Shown piece after piece: positions 21,206 through 31,745 of a DNA stretch of 64,000 bases. Source of the stretch: Melampsora larici-populina 98AG31. Lineage: Eukaryota > Basidiomycota > Pucciniomycetes > Pucciniales > Melampsoraceae. A program made the position numbers and the translations under genes. The stretch spans positions 1-64,000 of the forward strand of contig NW_006768788.1 of assembly GCF_000204055.1 (NCBI RefSeq). The letters run 5' to 3'. Under the pieces are notes generated by a model that saw only the letters and a list, made by a program, of their open reading frames with translations, ran no database searches and was not told where the DNA came from. Positions within the stretch are counted from its first letter, which is position 1; the number at the start of each line of letters is the position of its first letter.

Positions 21206-23052
21206 TTGGTCATGTGGTCTGTGTGCACAGTGGATGTAGGCGGAATGTTGGCACATTCTGACAGCCACATACCAACAATACAATTTTTCCACCTTACAAA
21301 AACAATGAATAGGGAATCTGACAGTGGCCACTTAGGTGTTAATGGCACAATGGTGTGCCCACCATAAAAAGCTACAGTTATTTTTCACAAAAAAATAGTT
21401 GTCTTTTACAAATTGTGCCACAAGTTTTTATTGCACATACAACATCACCTGTTGGAAATAGTGAGAACAAAAGAATCTTGTCTATCAGATGATGTATGAC
21501 ACAGGTTTTTGAGTGTGAAGAAAATTGTTTCACCTGGCCAATCACCAAGTGGTGGCTGTGATGAAAGCTTGAATACACTCAGGCATTCACACAGCTAGAT
21601 GTTCCAATTTCTCAGTAGGTACACTGTACCCTGCCTCTAACACCTTCATTTAATCTATATCCTTGATATATGCTTGGTTTAAATCTTGGACTTCATGATA
21701 GACCAAAGACTTTTGATTGTGTTCAAAACTGGTCACCACACTGGCCACTTGAACTTCACAATCCCATATTTCTCACGCCACTCTAAACTGAGTTGCAGGA
21801 GATGGATGGGGGCTTCATCCCCCATCAAAATGAGATCCTTGTCAATGGAATAGTTGTGTAAAAACAGGCCAAGTGGTTTTTCATACACTTCCTCAATAAA
21901 AATTTTCAAACTTTAAGTTTGACAACCAGGTTCCATTATGACAAGCTTGAGCTTGTTTCCTGTAATTAATCCACCCCAGAACATCACTGAACTACGGCCT
22001 GTTGAAAGAGGGCACCAAAAAGGATGCATCATGTTTTTCAGCCACTTTTCACCACACCCAAACTTTTCAATATGGCTTTCCAATCTCAAAGGTGGATTTA
22101 TTGGTCCAAATGACTTACTTCCAATAATCCATGGTCCATGCTGCATGGTTTCTTGCAAACTTGAGATGTGCTGCTTTATTTTCAGCACTCAAATAGGGCT
22201 TGACTAGTGCTACCCTCAATTTGTAATCAATGGATTTCAGAGCAAGTGGGATCATAGCAGCACTTGCTTTTGTTGCAGATCACTGGACTATCTCATAGAT
22301 TGAACATTGCCAAAAATGTTTGAAATCACACTCAAGATGTCCAAGATTTCAATTGGTCAACATAGATAGTTGGCCAGAGGGTTTGTGGCCTTCAACTGAG
22401 CAATTTGCCTGAAAATTTTTCAAGGATAGACTGCACTATGATGACTGGACACCTAAGAGTTTGGCTGATGTCTACATTTCTCTTCTTTGCAAGGTGCATT
22501 GCAACAATTTGTTTTTTAATATCCAATGGTAAGGGCATTGTCTTGTCAATTTGAGGGATAATGATTGACATGTTTGACCAGAACATTGGAGAACAACAAA
22601 ATAATAATAAAAAAACTAAAAAAAACTAAAACCATAGCTTTTATGTCACTATGTGTAAATTGGGTTTGAATCACTTGTGGTACTTCCACTTTTGAGTTTT
22701 TGGCTAATCTCAAGATGATCCAAGTTTTTCATAACTTGTCTGCTGCTCAGGCGCACCAAAAATGAATTTTCTGGGGATGATAATGGGGCTGGCACATTTC
22801 CATTGAATGCCCCAAAGCCATTCCCAAAATGAGGCAAACAAAAACATTCACTGAGGCTCAAGCCACACCAATGAGTGCAAAGCAGACGGCTGTGGGCCAC
22901 CAGTCCACACCATTCAACCAAATAAACTGTCCAAATATCCCTTGAATTCAGATTCTATCAAACAGTTTACAAAGCTACAGTTTGAGATTTGTAGTCTGTA
23001 TGAGAATGCTGCTGATAGCTACATCCAATGTGTGCACAGACCACATGACCAT
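21206..23052 (-). mobile_element. Decayed Tc1-like DNA transposon
   Basis: Inverted repeats of about 34 bp at 21206-21239 and 23019-23052 share GGTCATGTGGTCTGTGTGCA and TGGATGTAG. They enclose the transposase relic at 21640-22590. I could not place the outermost bases or a TA duplication with confidence, since the homology fades in A-rich text outside. Confidence 0.6.
21640..22590 (-). pseudogene. Tc1-like transposase pseudogene
   Basis: Reading on the minus strand, an N-terminal helix-turn-helix region appears as DIKKQIVAMHLAKKRNVDIS. A later block reads RSSVMFWGGLITGNKLKLVI, then DLILMGDEAPIHLLQLSLEW and a degraded WPVLNTIKSLW for the final catalytic segment. These follow the Tc1 order (HTH, MFWG, MDNAPxH-like, WPA-SPDLNPIE). 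Stops and frameshifts separate the blocks and the last acidic residue is not recognisable, so it is inactive. Confidence 0.65.
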
Positions 23053-24146
23053 CTTTTTGGTTGTTTTCAACCTTTCTGAAACTGACTGTATATAATCAAT
23101 TCAAGCATGGTTATTGCCATATGTTTCCTCAAACTTTGCCTCAAGGGCAAAGAACTTCAGAAGATCAGCCCTTCATATATAATGAAAAATTACACATAGA
23201 AATACTTCCCAAAGAGAATGGATGTAGGGGGCAAAAGTGCGGAGAAAGATTTTATGGGATAAAATCATCAAAACCCAGGATCAAGCAGCCACAAACAACC
23301 CAAGATGTCAAGGGGTTTTGGGGGCTATCTTAGTGGCCCACTATGCCGGGGGCCCAGGGGTCCCAGGGGTCCTTTCAATTGGACATTGGTGGGGTCAGAT
23401 TGCAGTGAAGCCTGTGCAATGGCGCAGGACTGCCCCTGTGAGAGCTCAGCGGACTGAACACACAGGGAACCCCAGTGCCAACCCTGTGCTGTCCCAGTTT
23501 ACAGCGGAGGGGTTTGCATGTTGATCCTAGTGAGAGGGATCTTGAGTAAAGCTCAGTTTTATTTGAATATCATAGCTCCTTGATTCAGTTGTGGCTTTCT
23601 GAGCTGAAAAGATCAGTAGCCAACAGAACAATCTTGGAATCTCCAAAGGGTTCCTGTTGGAAAAGTCTAAAGTACCCCAATGGCCCCTGTGATTCATCAG
23701 AGGTGATCACAAAAGTATAATGAACAAGTACATTGAATGATGCTTTTACTCAATCAGACCAAGTGGAATGTGATGATACCACCTAAAATTGGATTACTTT
23801 TCCAACCTCTTGGTTTATTCTTGATTGGGATAACCTCTCTTCTTGAAGACTTTGAATTCACATTTTGATCATCTTGTACTAATTTTAATCTTATCACCAT
23901 TCTCTTCAGTGTACCATGATCATACATGTGAAGGGCACTTGAAGCCCACATTTGATTGTTCAGCTTCACATGGTATTGGATTATCTTGATCCACATCAAG
24001 CCTTATCTGATAAATCACATTTCTAATTTAATACAATCCAATCCACTGAGTTTTATACAAATCACTCCAACAAAAGCACAACGGTCGTATTTCTTCTTTC
24101 TTCGCGTTAATGATTAACCATGAAATTAATATTGATCACCGCAGTT
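23053..24146. other. Intergenic DNA downstream of the MFAP1 gene
   Basis: I see no gene. A GC-rich patch at 23340-23520 (GGGGGCCCAGGGGTCCCAGG and similar words) resembles the GC-rich repeat islands elsewhere in the window. Confidence 0.4.
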
Positions 24147-26109
24147 TCATCTCCTTCCACGATCCCTACTTCTTCTTCGTTCACGATCATCGTAATTCCT
24201 ATCACCTCGACCATAATCTCTACTATCTCTATCTGATTCCTTATTTCTATCATACCCTTTTCCATCATCCCGACCTCTATCTCTATCTCTATCCCTATAC
24301 CGATCCCGACTCCTAGACCTATCTCTATAATTTCTGCGCTCAGACTCCCCTTGCCTATCACGACGACCATCATACCTATCGTCTCTTCTCTTCGATGGAT
24401 AATCTCTTTGATCTCCTCTTGTATCTTCTTCAGCAGTTCGTTTTCCTTTGATCCCAATCTTGGATCCATTTGATCCTGTTCTTACTTCTGTTCCTGTTGG
24501 ACAATCTCGTTTAAGATGTGGTCCACCACAATCAAAACAACCAGCTTTCATCGGTTTTCCATCTTTGCCAGCTTGACCTTTTTGACTCCATCCTGCATCT
24601 TGAGATGTAGTATCCTGTACGAAAACATTCAAAGTGCATTTGATGAGATGAAACTCTCGATTCCAAAGAAAGATGATGAGAAGATTGGTGTGACTTACTT
24701 CTTTTGCTAAATGTGTCCATTTCGTTCGACTCATCTTTCCGAAATCTCTAACTTGCATAGCAGCTGGAAGTAATTCCATTCGTTTTGTTGTTCCTTCAGT
24801 AGGTGCAGTAAAATCGTGTTTTTTCAATACTTCAGCGTCCTTTATAAACCAAAAAACGAAGAATATATTTGATAAGTTAAAGATTATCAATCAAAGTATA
24901 AAACACTCATGAAACTGACCGCATAAAATGCACCCTTATGATGATACTTTTGTAGAAAGGTTTGTTGTCCTTTAGGTTTAGCTGCACGGGTTTCAGCTGC
25001 GAATTTCATATCATCTGCTAATCTTTCAGATTCAGGTAAAGCTCTTCTTGCTTCTAGTGCTTCTTTTTCTTTTTCGCGTCTAACCAAAACAAAAATGAAG
25101 ATTCAAATCAGATTTCTTTTGTAATGAAGAGAAGGATGAAAAATATTAAATGATTTACTCTAGCATTGCATCTTTTTCTCTTTTCAGTCGCTTTAATTCT
25201 CTTAATCTCCATGCTTCAAATTCTGCTTCTGGATCTAATCCATCAGTATCATCCACATCCGGAAAAACTTCTTCGATTTCCTCTGTAAACCAAAATCAAG
25301 AATCAAGATTTCAATCAGCTATTCAGACTACGTAGATCTTATATTTTATCAAAAATCGAATCTTGACTCACTTTCGGCTAATTCTCTTATCAAAGTTTGT
25401 TCAACTAATCTTTGACTTTGTAATCTACGTTCTTCGAGTTCAGCTTGTCTACGAGCTTCAATAGCTTCTTCTGATTCATCTTGAACGGTCTTAGACAAAA
25501 GTGTATCCCGTTGACGTCTGTGATGGATCGAAATCAAAATAAGTATTGGAAGTGCCTTTCAAGATTTTCGAGCGGTTGACAGACTTGGAGATAAAGACCG
25601 GTTTATAGATTGATGCAAGTTTTGGTGTTTCTTCCTCCGATGATGATCCTGATTCATCGGAACCTGATCCTGATCCTGAATCACTTGATGAAACTGAAGG
25701 AGGTGAATTGATCTAAATAAAATCAACGGAATTTAACTTCGACATGTTGATGAGATTCGAGTAAAGGAGTTCATACCTTTGATTGCTTTGATTTTGATTT
25801 TGATTTGGTTTTCGAAGTTGAACCTTCTGATTCAGAAGATGATGATGATGCATCGGATGATGAATTTGTTTCTTTAACTTCAGTAGGTAATTTAAGGTTG
25901 GATATCTCCAAGTTAATGATAGGTTGTTGTTGTTGTTGTTCGTTTGGTTTTGGTTCTGTTTCTTGTTCGTCCTGATTTGATTCTTGATCTGATTCTTCAT
26001 CTGATGATAATTTTACATCATTTTGAATTGGTTTACCCCTTCTATAAATCTGATTTGGTTTAGATGGTCTTCCTGAAGTTGATGGTTTTTTGAATGTTGA
26101 ATTGTTCAT
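24147..26109 (-). CDS. MFAP1: MFAP1-like spliceosomal protein with zinc knuckle and RD/RS tail
   Basis: MFAP1 is a nuclear pre-mRNA splicing factor of the spliceosomal B complex. Seven exons (26109-25777, 25712-25585, 25517-25372, 25282-25159, 25079-24920, 24839-24699, 24614-24147) join in frame to 499 residues. The N-terminal third is acidic and Ser-rich. PVFISKRQRDTLLSK leads into a long charged helix (EARRQAELEERRLQSQRLVE). The family core is clear: AWRLRELKRLKREKD, FLQKYHHKGAFYADAEVL, HDFTAPTEGTTKR, MQVRDFGKMSRTKWTHL and DTTSQDAGW. Beyond the usual MFAP1 end there is a knuckle CFDCGGPHLKRDC (CX2CX3HX4C) and an Arg/Asp/Ser-rich tail. Such tails are common in splicing factors. The start is the first in-frame ATG, at 26109. 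Confidence 0.88.
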
Positions 26110-26289
26110 TTCGTTTATCGATTTGTATTCTTCTCAGTAATCGATGGATTCTTCTTTTTTGATAGTCATCCTTTCATCAGACTCTCTAATCATATTGATT
26201 CGATCATTTACACATTACACTACACTTAGGCTCCCTTAAGACTACACTACATAAGTACGTAGGACAACAACACGTGGTTGTATTAAAAT

Positions 26290-26622
26290 TTAAAAGGTTC
26301 CATCGCTGATCTGGACCCCAGAAGGATCTTCCAATGTGCAACATGCCAAGCCAGTTGAACAAAAGGAAATTGATTCAGTTGACGATGACTTTCGGTCGGA
26401 GAGCTGACCAAGGTCCAAACCTGCTGTGATGCGGCTTTCATATCTCACAGTTCGCTGTGTACCAACTTCAACTTTTTGAAAACAGTTTGTAAGTATAAAT
26501 ATTTCTTGATCTTCTGCTACAAAAGAGTCTCGATCACATTTCATCTCTCCAAGTCTCAGGGAACCTTCTACCTTTACACATATATAGAATAATATAACAG
26601 TCACAAATTGAAGTCCAATCAC
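26290..26622 (-). pseudogene. Possible relic of a small secreted Cys-containing protein
   Basis: A 110-codon frame begins with a signal-peptide-like stretch (FVTVILFYICVKVEG) and has five Cys afterwards (KCDRD, TNCFQ, FCSTG, ACCTL). No ATG opens it: the first codon of the hydrophobic stretch is GTG, and a TAA lies six codons upstream. Either the start was lost, an unseen upstream exon supplies it, or the frame is not a gene. I do not recognise the family. Confidence 0.3.
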
Positions 26623-26666
26623 TACTGTCTTCTCCTTTTAACTTCAACATTGCACATTATACGAGC

Positions 26667-27289
26667 ATGAGTAATTCTGACCACGATTTCAGCTCTGGTG
26701 TGACGCCTTCTTTCAACACACAGTCTGGCGGAGGGTTCTACCATATACAAATCGATATTCTCATGTCACTTCAATCCCCTCGTCTCTTGAGCCGCTCAGT
26801 GAGACATTTGAAGTCCTCATATGGGGACCTCCTGACCACGATTTCAGCTCTGGCGTGATGCCTCCTTTCAACACACAGTCTGCGGAGGTTCTACCATATA
26901 CAAATCTCGAGTGTCGCTCCCAATCCCTTATAAGTCCCCCCGTGACCTCGGTGGCGGGGAACGCTGAAGCCAAACATTCGATCGATTCTCCTCTCGATGA
27001 CAGCGACCCAGGACTGCGCGCTTGTCCGATGTCAGAATCGCATTTTGAAGTTGACAATTCAGGATCTCGATATTCTCATGTCACTCCAACCCCCTCGTCT
27101 CTTGAGCCGCTCAGTGAGACATCTGAAGTCTTCACATGGGCACCACAGGCACGCTCTGTGGTTCTGAGTGATCATAATCGCATATTTGAAAATTTCCAAG
27201 AGCATCTATGGACTCCACCAAGCTTCCTGGCCCTGGAACAACCGCAAGAAGATCTGATTGCAGACGTTGTTATTGGCACGACCAGGTGA
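26667..27289 (+). pseudogene. Tandemly duplicated gene fragment, unknown family
   Basis: Two partial copies of a coding-like unit lie in tandem. One spans about 26677-26830, the other about 26831-27145. They share DHDFSSGV, PFNTQS, and (S)RYSHVT with SSLEPLSET. The second copy sits in a 144-codon frame ending at a possible donor, TTRgtgagc. In the first copy two extra bases (GGCGGAGGG against GCGGAGG) break the frame. I recognise no domain. The open second copy could belong to a real gene, but no partner exon is convincing. Confidence 0.3.
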
Positions 27290-29407
27290 GCATTCCTCCA
27301 TCACGACCAGCTTGACGCCGAGCTTGAAAGTCTTTTACTGATAGTTATATGTTTTAATTTATATTCACAAGACTGCTGGTGACCAAGACTCACTGTCTTT
27401 ATACTGAGAATATATTAGGTTATAGAAGCTGTTTATTAGGTTTGTCATTACATTTTTTATCGGACAAAAAAAACTGGCGGGACTGCCCTCCCCTTACGGT
27501 CAATTGTGGTCAATTGTTGATGCATGGAATCTTCCCATGCAGGTTTTCAAACCGTGTTCCATCCTCGTCGCCCACATGCAAGGATCAAACACTCGGAAAT
27601 CAGTCTTTCATTGTTTCCCGGACCGAAGGATCCAGGGGGTCCAAATCCAATTATTAAGGTATCCCATCCTATTTGCTTGCTATATTTACATTCAGGACAT
27701 AAGAGGTCAATCCCACTTTTTTCCGTCCTAGGCAATTCACCCTAGTCAAGGAGTTGTTCACATGACTGGAGAACCTACTACAGTGCATCACGGTAGAGAT
27801 ACTTCATTTGGCCTCTCACTTGGTGTCAATGCCGTAAGTGGTCGTCTTCATCATCTCCGAGTTAATTCTGACCAGATGTCCCCAGCATGGAAAGGTGGAT
27901 CTTACACATACTCGTTATCAATCCCGAATCACCAATTTGTCAGGAAGTATTCTCTGCTCGGGGATTGAAACAAACACATTGTTATTGACGCTGAAGGAGG
28001 ATCGTGAGGCGCGTGACGGAGTTCTGTAAGCGATTTCGATTTTTCACCGATGATATGGAAACCCCTGTAACCATTCTGGCCACAACTGTCAACCTATGAA
28101 ATCATTTCACCACCAAAGGAATACTCTTGACTTTGCTGTACTGCTATATCTTCCCAGCTCAAAGACACAAGCATTTGAAGCATGCTTGACTGTGAAATCT
28201 AGGCGAGGTGGCGACTTCACTATAGACCCCAGGAATTGGGGCCCAAGATCAAAGTTAGTTTTGAAGCTCATCTGATTTCGAAAACAGTTTATAATTTTTT
28301 TGAATTTTCCTTTCTTAACATATGTCATGAATTAAGGACTTGGACTTTCCAGTATGATGGAATGGCTGAGCTTGGAAGACCTACATTGCAACATTATCCT
28401 GATGGATCGAGAAATTTAGTTTCAGTCTCTGATATTGAAAGTCGTGCTCTTCCCGAGATGGGTCTCATTGTTTAAAGGTTGTTTACTATTTGTGTTCAGT
28501 GTGCCCTCAAAGTTTGTTATTCAAGTCAGAGTTCGTTTCGTTCCAGGGAACAGGACAGTGAGACCTAATCAATCGAGTGAAACCTTGCTTGATGTTTTTG
28601 TCGCGCATAGGGAAATTGTAATCAAAGTAGAACATAAAATGCATGTTCCCTCCTCTTGTCCCTTCGCTTTGGTCAAAAATCCTGCGGGCGGTTCGCACTT
28701 GAGAGAACTTTGAGTTGTATCAATTAGCAAGCACCACTCTTTCTTTGTGTGACAATCGACTTCAAAACTTTGTACTGTTCTAATCAGGTCTACCTTATTA
28801 CACTTGACTCTTGATCATCATTGTTGTGACTCAAATATATCAAGGAATTTTTGAATACCAATCCCACCCCATTCAACTCATCAATTACAGATTCTCTCAG
28901 CTCTTGATCTGTCCCGGTCCATTTTCAATTAGTTGAAACAATTCAAAATGCTTCAAAAAACAACTTTGGAGCATTTTATATTTCTTTCCTATACTTGTCC
29001 ATTTTCGGATTCCATTCTTCAAGACCATCAACTTTCTTGAAATCAAGATGTGTACGGTTTTTTTGTAAAAAACAAGGAAGTCATGATAAGATATCAAAGC
29101 ATTTGACTAAGCCAAAACAATCAATACCTTAAGGGTTTTGCGTGGGGGACGTGAATATACACATGATACATCTTCGACATACATACCTTGGGTAACCGGA
29201 TCTACTTGATCTGCGGGCTTTGAAGTTGAAGACGACAGATATTTGATAAGGAGAAAAGCAAGATGACAGCTAGACAGATATCAAGATGAGCTTGATGTTT
29301 GGTGGTGAGTTTGAAACGCATCTACATCCTTCAAAAATATGGAACGGAAAAAATATTATGCCAAAATTTCATAAATTGGTGCCTCGAACAAGTCCAATCA
29401 AGGGTAT
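27290..29407. other. Intergenic DNA with weak coding-like fragments
   Basis: Short frames at 28362-28475 (GRPTLQHYPDGSRNLVSVSD) and 28520-28713 (VRVRFVPGNRTVRPNQSSET) look coding-like in composition and could be pieces of one degraded gene. I could not join them by a consistent splice and recognise no domain. The remainder shows nothing I can name. Confidence 0.3.
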
Positions 29408-29410
29408 TTA

Positions 29411-29788
29411 CACCGCGGGAATGAATTAGTTCAAAACCCGATTGAGGAAAGTTGCGGTGTCCGAGTCCGCAACTCCTTCAATTGTGAATTTCGTTCGCAA
29501 TACGTTCACAATGGGTTCACAGGTTCCCCTCGAGATGCCCTGTCTATTTGCGGGTGGGGTACAACATGTATACATAGCCCATACTCCCATNNNNNNNNNN
29601 NNNNNNNNNNNNNNNNNNNNNNNNNNNNNNNNNNNNNNNNNNNNNNNNNNNNNNNNNNNNNNNNNNNNNNNNNNNNNNNNNNNNNNNNNNGACGTATTGC
29701 GAACGAAATTCACGATTGAAGGAAGTTGCGGACTCGGACACCGCAACTTTCCTCAATCTGGGTTTTGAACTAAATTATTCCCGCGGTG
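29411..29788. mobile_element. Palindromic TTA-flanked element containing an assembly gap
   Basis: Inverted arms of about 95 bp (CACCGCGGGAATGAATTAG at the left, its near-complement at the right) flank a centre that includes 100 Ns. TTA lies on both sides (29408-29410 and 29789-29791), the 3-bp target typical of PIF/Harbinger elements. A related copy lies at 51613-52131. The arms match well but not perfectly, for example AACTCCTTCAATTG against the other arm. Confidence 0.7.
29591..29690. other. Assembly gap of 100 Ns
   Basis: Exactly 100 N characters, the conventional size for a gap of unknown length. It falls near the middle of an inverted repeat, which probably defeated assembly. The true length is unknown, and so is the exact size of the enclosing element. 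Confidence 0.99.
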
Positions 29789-30081
29789 TTAGAGCACCCG
29801 CACTCGTTTGTGGTACGTTTCGGTAACTTTTGTGGTACCGACCTGTACGGTAAGTTAAAATTTACTAATTATGTACAATTATCACACTTGTGTCCAGTAT
29901 CTGCCATGTATCATTAGTTACTTCACCTATACTGTACAAAACCCACAGCGGTGAAAAGTTTGTAAATTTGTAAAACACAGAAGTAAGACTAGTAAATTTT
30001 GCGATCCAGAATGCCAGAAAGCACATTTTTCTCAAGACACCTCAAAAGAACAAGAGAATTTTTCAGGGAGGAGCTCGCATA

Positions 30082-30268
30082 GTGGAGTCAAGATTCAAGT
30101 TCAGATGATAATTCAGATCAAGACAATGAAAATGAACGACCAAAGAAAAAAATGGTACATAGGGATAGAGAAGCAGCAAATGCCCAACTTTTTGCCGACT
30201 ACCTCTCCCCAAACCCAGCATATGACGAAGAGACTTTCTACCGCTTCGGGGAGCTCGTTCGATCTTAG
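30082..30268 (+). pseudogene. Harbinger transposase, N-terminal fragment
   Basis: The frame reads acidic text, then KKKMVHRDREAANAQLFADY and LSPNPAYDEETFYRFGELV before a TAG at 30266-30268. This matches the N-terminal segment of Harbinger transposases (RDRExxxxLFxDYFxxNPxY...FRRRF). The DDE catalytic domain is absent. Confidence 0.6.
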
Positions 30269-30370
30269 CGTAGCAACTAGAAAACTTAAGTGTGGAGGTT
30301 CGGAGAGAGTTCCAGCTTCAAGAAACAACAATGAGCCATTGTATATGACTCAGTAGACAACATACTCAAC

Positions 30371-30586
30371 TCACCAGGTTTGGACTTGCTCCCAATCACG
30401 TTGATGGAGGTCAATCTTTGAGTTGAAGTGATCGGCAACCTTCTTGAAGAGCATCTCGGAGGATTGATTAGTTCCTATCTCCGGTTCGGAAGAGACATGT
30501 ATCCAAGACATGGCCAATTGCTGCTCTTCTTTTGGTGTCCAGTTCGGAGCGCGTGGCTTGCAAGATTTCGATTCTTTGGGTTCCAT
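30371..30586 (-). pseudogene. Harbinger Myb/SANT-like protein, N-terminal fragment
   Basis: From an ATG at 30586 the frame encodes APNWTPKEEQQLAMSWIHVS, then EIGTNQSSEMLFKKVADHF. This is the trihelix/Myb-like domain (NWTxxEDxxLxxSWlhvs) of the DNA-binding partner protein in PIF/Harbinger transposons. It is cut off after 71 residues, where the deletion joins it to the transposase fragment. Confidence 0.7.
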
Positions 30587-30843
30587 CGGTCAGATTGTGG
30601 TGTGTATGAATATTGTTGAGTGAGATGGAGGTTGATTCGAGTTGGAAAGCTACCGGACCCGAGTAGTTACTTGAGATAAAGTACGAGGTAGGCTATGATT
30701 ATATTTACTTCTGTCTTACTTCAAATCAACCTTAAAATTATGTACCGCGGGTCTACTTTGCTCCCGGTGTGGAATAAGCCCCGCCGTTGCAGTAAATTTA
30801 CACTTACCGCACTCGATTTGCCGCACGAGTGCGGATGCTCTTA

Positions 30844-31675
30844 GAGCATCCACTATCATGATGGTGATTTATCGTAAGTTTTGCGTTCCTGACCGCGAAA
30901 TTTAATCACGCGTGTTTTACCTAAGTTGGTAACCGCATGAAATCCACTACGGATTGATGTAATGTCTGATTTAACTACGATAAATCACTGTGAATCAACC
31001 AGATCCACAGTGGTTTGATTTTGCGATGATTTATCATATCTTTCTCACAAATCCCATCCGAAAAACCATCCATCAGATGCCCACTACAAGTTCCTTGAAG
31101 AGACACATCGACTGTCTTTTGAAGTCTTCAAACCACAATGATGAGGAACATCAAGAATTTGAGCAACTTGTCTAGAAATCTTGTTTTATAGGCTTCACAC
31201 ACCACCTTCACCATTTCAGACTCAATTCCAAACAGATTGAGCTCGAGCTCAGCCTACTCAGCAATTGACTATTGTGCACCTCAATTCTTAAGGTGTCTCG
31301 CAAAAGATTAAGATATAGGGTGATGTTGTGATTGAAATCGATTCAATTCAAAGTGCAATGTTCCGAGATGTGATATCTCGAAGTTGAGATTTGAGGATGA
31401 AGTTTGAAATTTGAAGTTCAAAAGTGAGGTTTTGATGTTTGAAGTTTGAGAAATGAAGTTTCATATGCAGTTTGAAGTTTTGGGAACAGTAGTTTCGACT
31501 TGATTTCCTACGATAAATCAAGTCGTAGGCTTGCGTAGATTTGAACACACGGAGAGCAAGATTTGATGCAGTCGTACGGACCGCAAGTCTAAAACAGGTC
31601 CATAGTGGACCTGTGTATAATTTAGCGTTAAAGTTACGATAAATCACTTGGTTACCGCACCCATAGTGGATGCTC
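30844..31675. mobile_element. 832-bp non-autonomous PIF/Harbinger element
   Basis: Inverted ends GAGCATCCACTAT... at the left and the matching text at the right also share GTGATTTATCGTAA-type inner words. TTA lies on both sides (30841-30843 and 31676-31678); the left TTA is shared with the neighbouring element. I see no transposase coding inside. Confidence 0.8.
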
Positions 31676-31745
31676 TTATATGATCTCATACATATCAACA
31701 AAGGGACAACGTAGTAGTCAACCGCAATTAAACCGCTGATCGGGG

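Larger units (their letters stand above)
29792..30840. mobile_element. PIF/Harbinger deletion derivative, TTA-flanked
   Basis: Terminal inverted repeats begin GAGCACCCGCACTCGT at the left and GAGCATCCGCACTCGT on the minus strand at the right, flanked by TTA (29789-29791 and 30841-30843). Inside are the 5' ends of the two typical Harbinger genes in convergent orientation: a transposase fragment (30082-30268, plus) and a Myb/SANT-like fragment (30371-30586, minus). Their 3' parts are missing, as expected from an internal deletion. Confidence 0.8.
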
